DNA from: Streptomyces sp. ISL-11
GTDB lineage: Bacteria; Actinomycetota; Actinomycetes; Streptomycetales; Streptomycetaceae
Assembly (NCBI RefSeq): GCF_018614525.1
Contig: NZ_JAGGOL010000029.1
Span: 124,001 to 188,000, forward strand
Length of the DNA stretch: 64,000 nt
Reading direction: 5' to 3'
Shown: positions 32,892-42,346 of the stretch, in pieces
How the letters are laid out: every line of letters begins with the position of its first letter
How positions within the stretch are numbered: the stretch's first letter is position 1
The notes under the pieces: model-generated
Databases searched by the model: none
What the model was told of the DNA's origin: nothing
Seen by the model: only the letters and a program-made list of their open reading frames with translations
Made by a program: the position numbers and the translations under genes

Positions 32892-34484
32892 ATGATGTCT
32901 CGGACCACGGTCGCCCACGCGACGCCGGAACTCGGGCCCCGGAAACACTTACGGGGCCACCCCTGGCTGACTCTCCTCTCCGTCGCGATAGGCGTGATGA
33001 TGGTCACGCTCGACGGCACGATCGTTGCCATCGCGAACCCCGCCATCCAGAAGGATCTGGGCGCCTCGCTCGCCGACGTCCAATGGATCACCAACAGCTA
33101 TCTCCTCGCCCTCGCGGTGGCCCTGATCACCGCCGGCAAGCTCGGTGACCGCTTCGGTCACCGGCTGACCTTCCTCATCGGCACCACCGGCTTCGCCGCC
33201 TCCTCGGGTGCCATCGCACTCTCCGACAGCGTCTCGATGGTCGTCGGCTTCCGGGTGCTCCAGGGCCTGTGCGGCGCCCTGCTGATGCCGGCCGCGCTCG
33301 GTCTGCTGCGGGCCACGTTCCCGGCCGAAAAGCTCAACATGGCCATCGGCATCTGGGGGATGGTCATCGGCGTCTCGACCGCCGGCGGCCCGATCCTCGG
33401 CGGCGTGCTCGTCGAGCACGTCAACTGGCAGTCCGTCTTCTACATCAACGTGCCGGTCGGCGTCCTCGCCCTCGTCCTCGGCCTGCTCATCCTCAAGGAC
33501 CACCGGGGCGAACAAACTTCCAAATCCTTCGACGTCCTCGGCATCGTCCTGCTCTCCGCCGCGATGTTCTGTCTGGTCTGGGCCCTCATCAAGGCGCCCG
33601 CCCGGGGCTGGGGCGACACCCGCACGCTGCTCTTCCTCGGCGCGGCCGTCGTCGCCTTCGCGCTGTTCACCCTCTGGCAGGCCAAGGTCCGTGAACCCCT
33701 GCTGCCCCTGAGCCTCTTCCGCTCCCTGCCGCTGACCGCCGGCACGGCCCTGATGGTGCTGATGGCCTTCGCCTTCATCGGCGGCCTGTTCTTCGTCACC
33801 TTCTACCTCCAGAACGTGCACGGCATGACCCCGGTCAACGCCGGCATGCACCTGCTCCCGCTCACCGGGATGATGATCGTCGGCGCGCCCACGGCGGGCG
33901 CGGTCATCACGAGGATCGGCCCGCGGGTACCGCTGGTCGTCGGGATGCTCTTCGCCGCGGCCGCCTGCTACGGCATGACCACCCTGGAGACCGACTCCGG
34001 CTCCCTCGCCATGTCCGTCTGGTTCGCGCTGTTCGGTCTCGGCCTCGCGCCGGTCATGGTCGGCGCCACGGAAGTCATCGTCGGGAACGCGCCGTTGCGG
34101 CACGCCGGCGTCGCCGGCGGCCTCCAGCAGGCGGCCATGCAGGTCGGCGGCTCGCTGGGCACCGCGGTGCTGGGCGCGGTGATGGCGGCCCGGGTCGACC
34201 ACCTGCTGCCGGGCAACTGGGCCGACGCGGGCCTGCCCGACGTCCCGCCCGAGCAGCTGTCCAAAGCCTCCGACGCGGTCGCGGTCGGCATCGCGCCCGT
34301 ACCGCCGGACACGTCGCCGCAGGCGGCGGAGAAGATCACGGGCGTCGCGCATGACACTTTCGTGTCGGGGATGAGCCTGTCGTTCACCGTCGCCGGGGTC
34401 GTCGCGCTGCTCGCGGCGGTGTTCGCGGTCTTCACCAAGCGGGGCGAGAACGCGGACACGGCGGCCGGGGCGGCCCACGTCTGA
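32892..34484 (+). CDS. DHA2-family MFS drug exporter (14 membrane segments)
   Basis: Encodes 530 residues from ATG 32892 or 32895. Segment 1 has GVMMVTLDGTIVAIANPAIQ (the D-x-T-I-V-x-x-A motif of DHA2 drug:H+ antiporters), and the loop after segment 2 carries ITAGKLGDRFGHRL (MFS motif A). Motif C is in segment 5 (GMVIGVSTAGGPILGGVL). About 14 hydrophobic segments are visible. It probably exports a toxic compound sensed by the divergent TetR protein. No ribosome site precedes the start. Confidence 0.93.
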   Translation: MMSRTTVAHATPELGPRKHLRGHPWLTLLSVAIGVMMVTLDGTIVAIANPAIQKDLGASLADVQWITNSYLLALAVALITAGKLGDRFGHRLTFLIGTTGFAASSGAIALSDSVSMVVGFRVLQGLCGALLMPAALGLLRATFPAEKLNMAIGIWGMVIGVSTAGGPILGGVLVEHVNWQSVFYINVPVGVLALVLGLLILKDHRGEQTSKSFDVLGIVLLSAAMFCLVWALIKAPARGWGDTRTLLFLGAAVVAFALFTLWQAKVREPLLPLSLFRSLPLTAGTALMVLMAFAFIGGLFFVTFYLQNVHGMTPVNAGMHLLPLTGMMIVGAPTAGAVITRIGPRVPLVVGMLFAAAACYGMTTLETDSGSLAMSVWFALFGLGLAPVMVGATEVIVGNAPLRHAGVAGGLQQAAMQVGGSLGTAVLGAVMAARVDHLLPGNWADAGLPDVPPEQLSKASDAVAVGIAPVPPDTSPQAAEKITGVAHDTFVSGMSLSFTVAGVVALLAAVFAVFTKRGENADTAAGAAHV

Positions 34485-34507
34485 GACGGCCGAACCCTTC
34501 CCCTATC

Positions 34508-34530
34508 AGGGCCTCGCGGTGCGGGGCCCT
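34508..34530 (+). terminator. Terminator after the MFS gene
   Basis: AGGGCC and GGCCCT arms with an 11-base loop, 24 bp after the stop at 34484. Confidence 0.6.
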
Positions 34531-34595
34531 CTTGGCAGCGGTGATCACCGCGGCGAGGATGCGGCGTAAGCGCACAGACACAGGGAGTGATTCTT

Positions 34596-34967
34596 ATGCG
34601 TGCGATTCGCGTTTCCGCGGTTGCTTTGGCCGCGCTCGGACTGGCCGCCCTGTCCGTACCCACGGCGGGTGCGACGGGCGCCGGGCGGCTCGGGCCCTGC
34701 GGGGCCGGGCAGCTGTGCGTGTGGCCTTCGGCCGAATTCCGGGGGGAGCGGCAGGTCAGTGAGTTGGCCGGCATCGACATCGAGAGCTGTGTGACGCTTC
34801 CCGCCGGTACGAGTGCGGCGTCCTTGGCGAACCGGACGGGGCGGCCCGTTACGACGTACCAGAGCGCCACGTGCGCGGAGACGGGCGAGTTCGCCACGTA
34901 TCCGTCCGGGACGTGGGTGCCTGAGTCTCCCTATGCGGTACGGGCGTACAAGGTGTGGGAGCGCTGA
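34596..34967 (+). CDS. Secreted small protein, peptidase inhibitor I36-like
   Basis: Encodes 123 residues from ATG 34596 with AGGGAG upstream. MRAIRVSAVALAALGLAALS plus VPTAGA is a signal peptide. The mature part, CGAGQLCVWPSAEFRGERQV and SLANRTGRPVTTYQSATC, has the gamma-crystallin-like W-x-x-x-x-F-x-G pattern of the I36 (SMI-type) metalloprotease inhibitors, with four Cys. Streptomyces secretes several such inhibitors. Its target is not known. Confidence 0.82.
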   Translation: MRAIRVSAVALAALGLAALSVPTAGATGAGRLGPCGAGQLCVWPSAEFRGERQVSELAGIDIESCVTLPAGTSAASLANRTGRPVTTYQSATCAETGEFATYPSGTWVPESPYAVRAYKVWER

Positions 34968-35037
34968 GGCCGGTCGACGTCCGCGGGTCGGGTTGTGCCC
35001 ACCCGTTCCGCCGTGCGGAACGATTGCCCACAACCGA

Positions 35038-35074
35038 CTGTGGCCCCGACCGGCAATGCTGGTCGGGGCCACAG
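35038..35074. terminator. Perfect hairpin between convergent genes
   Basis: Arms CTGTGGCCCCGACC (35038-35051) and GGTCGGGGCCACAG (35061-35074) are exact reverse complements around a 9-nt loop, 13 bp from the aceE stop. It serves aceE and the I36-like gene. Confidence 0.87.
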
Positions 35075-35087
35075 GTCTACTTATGGG

Positions 35088-37820
35088 TTACGCGTCGCCA
35101 CCCGCCGCGCCCGGGTCCGCCGCCGTGACGTCCAGGAGCTGGTAGCGGTCCACGGCCTGCTTCAGGGCCGAGCGGTCGATCTTGCCGTCGCGGGCGAGCT
35201 CGGTGAGCACGCCGAGGACGATCGACTGCACGTCGATGTGGAAGAAGCGACGGGCCGCGCCACGCGTGTCCGCGAAGCCGAAGCCGTCCGCGCCCAGCGA
35301 CTGGTACGTGCCCGGCACCCAGCGCGAGATCTGGTCCGGAACCGCGCGCATCCAGTCGGACACGGCGACCTTCGGGCCCTCGGCCGCGGCGAGCTTCTTC
35401 GTCACGTACGGGACGCGCTGCTCCTCCTCGGGGTGCAGGAGGTTGTGCTCCTCCACCTCGATGGCATCGCGGCGCAGCTCGTTCCAGGAGGTCGCCGACC
35501 AGACGTCCGCCTTGACGTTCCACTCCTCGGCGAGGATCCGCTGGGCCTCGATCGCCCACGGCACCGCCACACCGGAGGCGAGGATCTGCGCCGGGATGGT
35601 GCCCTTCTCGCCCGCCTGGAAGCGGTACAGGCCCTTGAGGATGCCGTCGACGTCCACGTCCGCCGGCTCGGCCGGGTGCTGGATCGGCTCGTTGTAGACG
35701 GTCAGGTAGTAGAAGACGTCCTCGGCGTTCTCGCCGTACATCCGGCGCAGACCGTCCTTGACGATGTGCGCCATCTCGAAGCCGAACGCGGGGTCGTACG
35801 AGACGACGCCCGGGTTGGTGGACGCCAGCAGCTGCGAGTGGCCGTCCGCGTGCTGCAGACCCTCACCCGTCAGCGTCGTACGGCCGGCGGTCGCGCCGAG
35901 TACGAAGCCGCGCGAGAGCTGGTCGGCCATCTGCCAGAACTGGTCACCGGTGCGCTGGAAACCGAACATCGAGTAGAAGACGTAGACCGGGATCAGCGGC
36001 TCGCCGTGCGTCGCGTAGGCGGAGCCCGCCGCGATCAGGGAGGCCGTGCAGCCCGCCTCGGAGATGCCGTCGTGCAGCATCTGGCCGGTCGGCGACTCCT
36101 TGTAGGCGAGCAGCAGCTCGCGGTCCACGGACTCGTACTGCTGGCCGAGCGGGTTGTAGATCTTCGCGGACGGGAAGAAGGCGTCCATGCCGAAGGTGCG
36201 GTACTCGTCGGGGGCGATCAGCACGAAGCGCTTGCCGATCTCCTTGTCCCGCATGAGGTCCTTCAGGATGCGGACGAACGCCATGGTCGTGGCGATCGAC
36301 TGCTGCCCGGAGCCCTTCTTGGCCGTGGCGTAGGCCTTGTCGTCCGGCAGGGCCAGCGGCTTCGACCGCACGACGCGGGTCGGCACATAGCCGCCCAGCG
36401 ACTGCCGGCGGTCGTGCATGTACTGGATCTCCTCCGAGTCGCGACCCGGGTGGTAGTACGGCGGCAGGCCGGACTCCAGCTCCTTGTCGGCGATCGGGAT
36501 GTGGAGCCGGTCGCGGAAGCGCTTGAGGTCCTCGACCGTGAGCTTCTTCATCTGGTGGGTCGCGTTGCGGCCCTCGAAGTTCGGACCCAGGGTCCAGCCC
36601 TTGACGGTCTGCGCGAGGATCACGGTCGGCTGGCCCTTGTGCGCCTTGGCCGCCGCGTACGCCGCGAAGATCTTCTTGTGGTCGTGACCGCCGCGGCCCA
36701 GGTGCAGGATCTGGTCGTCGGACATGCCCTCGACCATCTTCCGCAGACGGTGGTCGTCGCCGAAGAAGTGCTCACGGATGTACGAACCGGTCTCGGTGGC
36801 GTACGTCTGGAACTGGCCGTCGGGGGTGCTGTTGAGCTTGTTGACCAGGATGCCGTCGCGGTCCTGGGCCAGCAGCGGGTCCCAGGAGCGGTCCCACACC
36901 AGCTTGATCACGTTCCAGCCGGCGCCGCGGAACTGCGACTCCAGCTCCTGCATGATCTTGCCGTTGCCGCGGACCGGGCCGTCGAGGCGCTGCAGGTTGC
37001 AGTTGACGACGAAGGTGAGGTTGTCCAGACCCTCACGGGCCGCGATGGACAGCTGGCCGAGCGACTCGGGCTCGTCCATCTCGCCGTCGCCCAGGTACGC
37101 CCAGACGTGCGACTTGGAGGTGTCGGCGATGCCGCGCGCCTCCATGTAGCGGTTCATGCGGGCCTGGTAGATCGCGCCGAGGGGGCCGAGGCCCATCGAG
37201 ACGGTCGGGAACTCCCAGAAGTCCGGCATGAGCCGCGGGTGCGGGTAGCTGGACAGGCCGTAGGGGGCCTTGGACTTCTCCTGGCGGAAGGAGTCCAGGT
37301 GCTGCTCGGAGAGCCGGTCCAGGAGGAACGCGCGGGCGTAGATGCCCGGGGAGGCGTGACCCTGGAAGAAGATCTGGTCTCCGCCGTCGCCCTCGTCCTT
37401 GCCGCGGAAGAAGTGGTTGAAGCCCACGTCGTAGAGCGACGCCGAGGACGCGAAGGTGGCGATGTGGCCACCGACGCCGATGCCCGGGCGCTGGGCGCGC
37501 GAGACCATCACGGCCGCGTTCCACCGGGTCGCGTTGAGGACCTTGCGCTCGATCTCCTCGTTGCCGGGGAAGAACGGCTCGTCCTTGGTCGCGATGGTGT
37601 TGACGTAGTCCGTGCTGCGCATCTCGGGCACGGCCACACGCTTCTCGCGCGCGCGCTCGATCAGGCGAAGCATCAGGTAGCGGGCCCGTTCCCGGCCTCG
37701 CTCATCGACAGCTGCGTCGAGCGAGTCGAGCCACTCCTGGGTCTCTTCGGGATCGAAGTCCGGGACCTGGCTGGGAAGGCCGCCAATGATGATCGGGTTG
37801 CGATCGGATCCGGGAGCCAC
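35088..37820 (-). CDS. aceE: Pyruvate dehydrogenase E1 component, homodimeric
   Basis: Encodes 910 residues from GTG 37820, chosen for GAAGGAAC just upstream. It decarboxylates pyruvate with thiamine diphosphate and passes the acetyl group to the E2 lipoyl arm. The TPP-binding block is [20 protein letters not shown], ending in [24 protein letters not shown] sequence. Other E1 blocks: [58 protein letters not shown] and [15 protein letters not shown]. No E2 or E3 gene is adjacent, as is usual in Streptomyces, where the E2 gene is near lipoyl synthase. Confidence 0.97.
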   Translation of the reverse strand: MAPGSDRNPIIIGGLPSQVPDFDPEETQEWLDSLDAAVDERGRERARYLMLRLIERAREKRVAVPEMRSTDYVNTIATKDEPFFPGNEEIERKVLNATRWNAAVMVSRAQRPGIGVGGHIATFASSASLYDVGFNHFFRGKDEGDGGDQIFFQGHASPGIYARAFLLDRLSEQHLDSFRQEKSKAPYGLSSYPHPRLMPDFWEFPTVSMGLGPLGAIYQARMNRYMEARGIADTSKSHVWAYLGDGEMDEPESLGQLSIAAREGLDNLTFVVNCNLQRLDGPVRGNGKIMQELESQFRGAGWNVIKLVWDRSWDPLLAQDRDGILVNKLNSTPDGQFQTYATETGSYIREHFFGDDHRLRKMVEGMSDDQILHLGRGGHDHKKIFAAYAAAKAHKGQPTVILAQTVKGWTLGPNFEGRNATHQMKKLTVEDLKRFRDRLHIPIADKELESGLPPYYHPGRDSEEIQYMHDRRQSLGGYVPTRVVRSKPLALPDDKAYATAKKGSGQQSIATTMAFVRILKDLMRDKEIGKRFVLIAPDEYRTFGMDAFFPSAKIYNPLGQQYESVDRELLLAYKESPTGQMLHDGISEAGCTASLIAAGSAYATHGEPLIPVYVFYSMFGFQRTGDQFWQMADQLSRGFVLGATAGRTTLTGEGLQHADGHSQLLASTNPGVVSYDPAFGFEMAHIVKDGLRRMYGENAEDVFYYLTVYNEPIQHPAEPADVDVDGILKGLYRFQAGEKGTIPAQILASGVAVPWAIEAQRILAEEWNVKADVWSATSWNELRRDAIEVEEHNLLHPEEEQRVPYVTKKLAAAEGPKVAVSDWMRAVPDQISRWVPGTYQSLGADGFGFADTRGAARRFFHIDVQSIVLGVLTELARDGKIDRSALKQAVDRYQLLDVTAADPGAAGGDA

Positions 37821-38315
37821 GCTGTTCCTTCGCTGTTCGGTCGTATCGTGCTCGGCACGCAATCGCTGCTGCGCACGCGGTCAAATATTGCTCTTCATAT
37901 GTCGCGCCGGCTCCCATCGTGGACCGCGGCGGCGGAAACGTCATCTCTACTGGGCGGTAACCACCGCACAGTGAGACAACGCGTCGTCGGGTGGCCGACT
38001 CGCGGCGGCCAAATCGCAACCATACGCCCCCTATGGGGGTCGTCCGCGTACGGCCGTTCGGACCCCCTGGCCGCATTCGTCGAGGACAAGTTCGCAAAGG
38101 AGGCAGAATGCTGTGGCATGAATCACCCGGCGTCACCCTGTGAGGGACTGGTTGACGGTTGGAGTTGCGCCGAGACCGCCGCATCCGTCACCGTTTCGGC
38201 GGTCTGGGCGGCCGGGTACTTGCGCGATCCGCCCGGCACGTGTGGACTACGGCCAATGCCTCGCGTATGCGGGGAACACAAGAGACTTTCTCGAAAAGAT
38301 GACAGGAGGCAATCC
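37821..38315. other. Divergent intergenic region (495 bp) between aceE and DUF3052
   Basis: The region must hold the promoters of aceE (leftward) and the DUF3052 gene (rightward). AT-richer patches at 37880-37905 and 37940-37975 are likely promoter areas. A very short open frame with a strong ribosome site lies at 38108-38143. An open frame on the + strand that crosses the region is only antisense to aceE. No riboswitch or operator is recognised. Confidence 0.6.
38108..38143 (+). CDS. Possible 11-residue leader peptide
   Basis: ATG 38108 is preceded by AAGGAGG at a good distance and reads MLWHESPGVTL before TGA. It is 172 bp before the DUF3052 start. The site is much stronger than chance would suggest, but a peptide this short cannot be supported further, and no attenuator hairpins were resolved around it. 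Confidence 0.3.
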   Translation: MLWHESPGVTL

Positions 38316-38738
38316 GTGAGCGCGACCGCGGACCACGCGGAGGAGCGGACCAACCCTGCCGCCAGGCTGGGTTTCCAGCCCGGACAGGTGGTCCAGGAGA
38401 TCGGCTACGACGACGATGTCGATCAGGAGCTCCGCGAGGCCATTGAGGAGATCACCGGCCAGGATCTTGTCGACGAGGACTACGACGACGTGGCCGACGC
38501 CGTCGTCCTGTGGTTCCGCGACGAGGACGGCGACCTGACGGACGCGCTCGTGGACGCCATCGGCCTGCTCGAGGACGGTGGGATCATCTGGCTGATGACG
38601 CCCAAGACCGGCCGCGACGGGTACGTCGAGCCGAGCGACACCAGCGAGGCGGCGCAGACCGCCGGCCTGAGCCAGACCAAGAGCATCAGCGTCGCCAAGG
38701 ACTGGGCCGGCGCCCGTCTGGTGGCCCCGAAGCGCTAG
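38316..38738 (+). CDS. DUF3052 protein
   Basis: Encodes 140 residues from GTG 38316, with AGGAGG 6 bp upstream. Family blocks: ARLGFQPGQVVQEIGYDDDV, ITGQDLVDEDYDDVADAVVL, WFRDEDGDLTDALVDAIGLL, then IIWLMTPKTGRDGYVEPSDT. It is highly acidic and cytosolic. It is conserved next to aceE in actinobacteria; the function is unknown to me. Confidence 0.92.
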   Translation: MSATADHAEERTNPAARLGFQPGQVVQEIGYDDDVDQELREAIEEITGQDLVDEDYDDVADAVVLWFRDEDGDLTDALVDAIGLLEDGGIIWLMTPKTGRDGYVEPSDTSEAAQTAGLSQTKSISVAKDWAGARLVAPKR

Positions 38739-39105
38739 GCCGTGTCCGGCGGGTCGTGTCGTGCGCACCACCGCTGCGCGGTGGTGTCCTCAGTCGCCGG
38801 ACGGGCTTGATTTCGGCTGAGCTCAGCCGATTTCAGCCCGTTGGGGGCACCCCCAGCGGTAGCTGGGGGAGATTGAGGACGCGCCCGCAGGGCGCTCGCC
38901 GCAGCCGGCAGGACAGCCCGCCGGACACCACCTGGTCCCGGCCTCCGTCGAAGCCCCACCGCGCCCCCCGGCACATCGCTGCCGGGGGGCGCGGTGCTGC
39001 GTACGGGGGGCGCAGTGACAGACTGGCCGCCTACCCGCCGGTCACCGGGGTCGCGGAGGCGCACGGATCCAGGGCCGGCTCCTGTCGAGAGAGGGATGCG
39101 AACCC
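38739..39105. other. Intergenic stretch with repeat modules and a strong hairpin
   Basis: From 38796 to 38905 it carries the dispersed family (CAGTCGCCGGACGGGCTTGA, CCCCCAGCGGTAGCTGGGGG and GGGCGCTCGCCGC). At 38957-38973 and 38980-38996 a perfect 17-bp hairpin (CACCGCGCCCCCCGGCA) probably ends the DUF3052 transcript. From 39000 on lies the promoter of the peroxiredoxin gene. No coding sequence is convincing here. Confidence 0.7.
38957..38996 (+). terminator. Strong hairpin downstream of DUF3052
   Basis: Two exact 17-bp arms around CATCGC, almost pure G/C. It lies 219 bp after the DUF3052 stop and 110 bp before the peroxiredoxin start. Confidence 0.72.
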
Positions 39106-39564
39106 ATGGCGATCGTTGTCGGCACCAAGGCTCCGGACTTCGAGCTGAAGAACCAGCACGGCGAGACCGTCCGGCTCTCCGACTTCCGCGGCGAGAAGAA
39201 CGTCGTCCTGCTCTTCTACCCCTTCGCCTTCACCGGTGTGTGCACCGGCGAGCTGTGCGCCCTGCGCGACGAGCTGCCGAAGTTCGTCAACGACGACGTG
39301 CAGCTGCTGGCGGTCTCCAACGACGCCCCGTTCGCCCTGCGCGTCTTCGCCGAGCAGGAGGGCCTGGAGTACCCGCTGCTCTCCGACTTCTGGCCGCACG
39401 GCGCCGCGAGCCGCGCCTACGAGGTCTTCGACGAGGAGAAGGGCTGCGCCGTGCGAGGCACCTTCATCATCGACAAGGAGGGCATCGTCCGCTGGACGAT
39501 CGTCAACGGGCTGCCCGACGCGCGCGACCTGAACGAGTACACCCAGGCGCTCGCGGCGCTCTGA
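39106..39564 (+). CDS. ahpE: AhpE-type peroxiredoxin
   Basis: Encodes 152 residues from ATG 39106 with GAGAGAGGG upstream. It reduces peroxides through a peroxidatic Cys. The active site is [20 protein letters not shown] (P-x-x-x-T-x-x-C, Cys near 46), with an extra Cys five residues on. The sequence [20 protein letters not shown] is the AhpE signature, close to the M. tuberculosis protein of 153 residues. The extra Cys and one at EEKGCAVRG could serve as resolving residues. It is cytosolic. Confidence 0.92.
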   Translation: MAIVVGTKAPDFELKNQHGETVRLSDFRGEKNVVLLFYPFAFTGVCTGELCALRDELPKFVNDDVQLLAVSNDAPFALRVFAEQEGLEYPLLSDFWPHGAASRAYEVFDEEKGCAVRGTFIIDKEGIVRWTIVNGLPDARDLNEYTQALAAL

Positions 39565-39671
39565 TCCCTCGCCGAAACAGTTTTCGTAGGTTTTTTCCGA
39601 ACCGGAGTGCGTCGATTCAGCTCTAGGCGCACTCCGGGCCCGATCGGCGTGCAAGAACCCTGTAATCGGTG

Positions 39672-39698
39672 GGAACCGGTCACTAGGATCCAAACGTT
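39672..39698 (+). promoter_or_regulatory. Possible SigR-type promoter before terD
   Basis: GGGAAC (39671-39676) and GTT (39696-39698) are 19 bases apart. SigR (thiol-oxidative stress) promoters use GGGAAT and GTT with 18 or 19 between. One position differs, so this is a candidate only. Confidence 0.3.
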
Positions 39699-39782
39699 GA
39701 TCGGATGCCATCGCACAAAAACGGGGGCTCAGGTCTCGCCGAGTGGTTCCGGCCCCCTCGAACTCGAACCAATGGAGGACTC

Positions 39783-40358
39783 GTGGGTGTCAGTCTCAGC
39801 AAGGGCGGCAACGTCTCGCTGACCAAGGCGGCCCCCAACCTGACCGCGGTCATCGTCGGTCTCGGCTGGGACGCCCGTACCACCACCGGTACGGACTTCG
39901 ACCTGGACGCCAGCGCGCTGCTGACGAACGACCAGGGAAAGGTCGCCAACGACCAGAACTTCGTCTTCTTCAACAACCTCAAGAGCCCCGACGGTTCCGT
40001 CGAGCACACCGGTGACAACCTCACCGGTGAGGGCGAGGGTGACGACGAGGCCATCAAGGTCAACCTGGCCGGCGTGCCCGCCGATGTCCACAAGATCGTC
40101 TTCCCGGTCTCGATCTACGAGGCCGAGAGCCGTCAGCAGAGCTTCGGCCAGGTCCGCAACGCCTACATCCGCGTGGTGAACCAGGCCGACAACACCGAGC
40201 TGGCCCGCTACGACCTCAGCGAGGACGCTTCCACCGAGACCGCCATGGTCTTCGGTGAGCTGTACCGCAACGGCGCGGAGTGGAAGTTCCGGGCCATCGG
40301 CCAGGGCTACGCCTCGGGCCTGCGCGGCATCGCGCAGGACTTCGGCGTCAACGTCTGA
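39783..40358 (+). CDS. TerD-family protein, copy 1
   Basis: Encodes 191 residues from GTG 39783, with GGAGG 5 bp upstream. TerD proteins are small Ca2+-binding beta-sandwich proteins of stress systems. Conserved parts: [60 protein letters not shown], the acidic [14 protein letters not shown] and [20 protein letters not shown]. The acidic loops supply the two Ca2+ sites. It is 73% or so identical by eye to the next gene, from which it is separated by a 17-bp-arm hairpin. Confidence 0.95.
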   Translation: MGVSLSKGGNVSLTKAAPNLTAVIVGLGWDARTTTGTDFDLDASALLTNDQGKVANDQNFVFFNNLKSPDGSVEHTGDNLTGEGEGDDEAIKVNLAGVPADVHKIVFPVSIYEAESRQQSFGQVRNAYIRVVNQADNTELARYDLSEDASTETAMVFGELYRNGAEWKFRAIGQGYASGLRGIAQDFGVNV

Positions 40359-40373
40359 CCGAAACGCAGGCGG

Positions 40374-40437
40374 CGTCCGGCGCCGCACGCCCGCCCCCCG
40401 GCCCCGGCCGCGGGGCGTCGGCGTGCGGCGCCGGACG
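40374..40437. terminator. Long inverted repeat between the tandem terD genes
   Basis: CGTCCGGCGCCGCACGC (40374-40390) and GCGTGCGGCGCCGGACG (40421-40437) are exact 17-bp reverse complements with a 30-base loop. It may lower or end transcription after the first terD, or protect that message's 3' end. Confidence 0.7.
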
Positions 40438-40495
40438 TACATCGGACCCTTTTCATCCGGGTCATCCGGGTTTCAATCGGGGAGGAAGCAAGATC

Positions 40496-41071
40496 ATGGG
40501 CGTCACGCTCGCCAAGGGAGGCAATGTCTCCCTCTCCAAGGCCGCACCGAACCTCACCAACGTGACCATCGGTCTCGGCTGGGACGCGCGCTCCACCACC
40601 GGAGCCCCCTTCGACCTGGACGCCAGCGCCCTGCTGTGCGCCTCGGGCCGGGTGCTCGGTGACGAGTACTTCGTCTTCTACAACAACCTCAAGAGCCCCG
40701 AGGGCTCCGTCGAACACACCGGCGACAACCTCACCGGTGAGGGGGACGGCGACGACGAGTCGATCCTGGTCGACCTCACCCAGGTCCCGGCGGCCTGCGA
40801 CAAGATCGTCTTCCCGGTCTCCATCCACGACGCCGACGCCCGCGGCCAGAGCTTCGGCCAGGTCAGCAACGCCTACATCCGCGTGCTCAACCAGGCGGAC
40901 GGCTCCGAGCTGGCCCGCTACGACCTCAGCGAGGACGCCTCCAGCGAAACCGCGATGATCTTCGGCGAGGTCTACCGGTACGGCGGCGAGTGGAAGTTCC
41001 GAGCCGTCGGGCAGGGGTACGCGTCAGGTCTGCGCGGCATCGCCCTAGACTTCGGGGTCAACGTTTCGTAA
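40496..41071 (+). CDS. TerD-family protein, copy 2
   Basis: Encodes 191 residues from ATG 40496 with GGAGGAAG upstream. Same plan as copy 1: [78 protein letters not shown], and [20 protein letters not shown]. It arose by tandem duplication. Differences sit in the loop after ALL ([11 protein letters not shown] against [12 protein letters not shown]), suggesting different partners or Ca2+ response. The TerC-like gene follows by 48 bp. Confidence 0.95.
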   Translation: MGVTLAKGGNVSLSKAAPNLTNVTIGLGWDARSTTGAPFDLDASALLCASGRVLGDEYFVFYNNLKSPEGSVEHTGDNLTGEGDGDDESILVDLTQVPAACDKIVFPVSIHDADARGQSFGQVSNAYIRVLNQADGSELARYDLSEDASSETAMIFGEVYRYGGEWKFRAVGQGYASGLRGIALDFGVNVS

Positions 41072-41119
41072 AGCCGCGCATGGCGCGGGGGAACCCGTAC
41101 TTACACGATTGGGTGGCCA

Positions 41120-42250
41120 GTGCTTCTGAAAACCTTCGGCTGGTCCTTTGGCGTCACCGCCCTGGGACTTGCCGCAGCGGTGCTCTACGGAGGGTGGGAA
41201 GCGTTCGGGATCGTCGCGATCCTGTCCGTCCTGGAGATCTCGCTGTCCTTCGACAACGCCGTCGTCAATGCCGGAATCCTGCAGAAGATGAATGCCTTCT
41301 GGCAGAAGATCTTCCTTACGGTCGGTGTTCTGATCGCGGTCTTCGGTATGCGACTGGTCTTTCCCGTGGTCATCGTGGCGATCAGCGCCAAGATCGGGCC
41401 CATCGAAGCGGTCGACCTCGCCCTGAACGAGAAGAACCACTATCAGGAGCTGGTGACGGACGCCCACCCGGCCATCGCGGCCTTCGGTGGAATGTTCCTG
41501 CTGATGATCTTCCTCGACTTCATCTTCGAGGACCGCGACATCAAGTGGCTGGCATGGCTGGAGCGGCCGCTGGCCAAGCTCGGCAAGATCGACATGCTGT
41601 CGGTCTGCATCTCGCTGATCGTCCTGATGGTCTCGGCGATGACCTTCGCGACGCAGGCGCACCAGCACGGCGGCACGCACGTCGACAAGGCGTCCACGGT
41701 GCTGCTCGCCGGCATCGCGGGTCTGATCACCTACCTGATCGTGGGCGGGCTCTCCGGCTACTTCGAGGACAAGCTCGAAGAGGAGGAGGAGCGTGAGCAC
41801 GAGGCCGAGGAAGAGGCCAGGAAGAGCGGCAAGAAGAAGCCGGCCATCGTGCTCGCCGGCCAGGCCGCGTTCTTCATGTTCCTCTACCTGGAGGTCCTCG
41901 ACGCGTCCTTCTCCTTCGACGGTGTCATCGGCGCCTTCGCCATCACCAACGACATCGTCCTGATGGCGCTGGGCCTGGGCATCGGCGCCATGTACGTACG
42001 GTCCCTCACGGTCTACCTGGTCCGCCAGGGGACCCTGGACGACTACGTCTACCTGGAGCACGGCGCGCACTACGCCATCGGCGCGCTGGCCGTGATCCTC
42101 ATGGCCAGCATCCGGTACGAGATCCCCGAGGTCGTCACCGGCCTCATCGGCGTGGCCCTCATCGGCTGGTCCTTCTGGTCCTCGGTGCGGCGCAACCGCG
42201 CCGAGGCCAAGGCCGCCGAGGGGAAGGCCGAGGTCTCCTCCGGGGTGTGA
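41120..42250 (+). CDS. TerC-like integral membrane protein (DUF475)
   Basis: Encodes 376 residues from GTG 41120. Eight or so membrane segments are visible. Segment 2 has the signature EISLSFDNAVVNAGILQKM and a later one has LEVLDASFSFDGVIGAFAIT, the paired acidic S-F-D-N/G motifs that in the TerC/Alx class handle divalent metal ions, probably Mn2+. A long charged cytosolic loop (EEEEEREHEAEEEARKSGKK) splits the protein. It lies directly after the terD pair, and TerC-TerD complexes are known or predicted at the membrane. Confidence 0.93.
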   Translation: MLLKTFGWSFGVTALGLAAAVLYGGWEAFGIVAILSVLEISLSFDNAVVNAGILQKMNAFWQKIFLTVGVLIAVFGMRLVFPVVIVAISAKIGPIEAVDLALNEKNHYQELVTDAHPAIAAFGGMFLLMIFLDFIFEDRDIKWLAWLERPLAKLGKIDMLSVCISLIVLMVSAMTFATQAHQHGGTHVDKASTVLLAGIAGLITYLIVGGLSGYFEDKLEEEEEREHEAEEEARKSGKKKPAIVLAGQAAFFMFLYLEVLDASFSFDGVIGAFAITNDIVLMALGLGIGAMYVRSLTVYLVRQGTLDDYVYLEHGAHYAIGALAVILMASIRYEIPEVVTGLIGVALIGWSFWSSVRRNRAEAKAAEGKAEVSSGV

Positions 42251-42277
42251 CCCTGGCACATTTGAGGAACGCTCTGA

Positions 42278-42315
42278 GCGGGGCGGTCGTGAGGGTCACC
42301 TCACGGCCGCCCCGC
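42278..42315 (+). terminator. Hairpin after the TerC-like gene
   Basis: Arms 42278-42294 and 42299-42315 pair at 16 of 17 positions with a 4-nt loop (GTCA). It is 28 bp after the stop at 42250 and 32 bp before the next gene. Confidence 0.75.
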
Positions 42316-42346
42316 GGCGTTTCGAGCTCGAATGGGTGGGGGTCTG

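Noticed and set aside
34995..38738. A very long open frame on the + strand over the pyruvate dehydrogenase gene
   Set aside because: It is antisense to aceE, has no domain, and exists only because stops are rare in very GC-rich DNA. Only its last 141 codons are a real gene (DUF3052).
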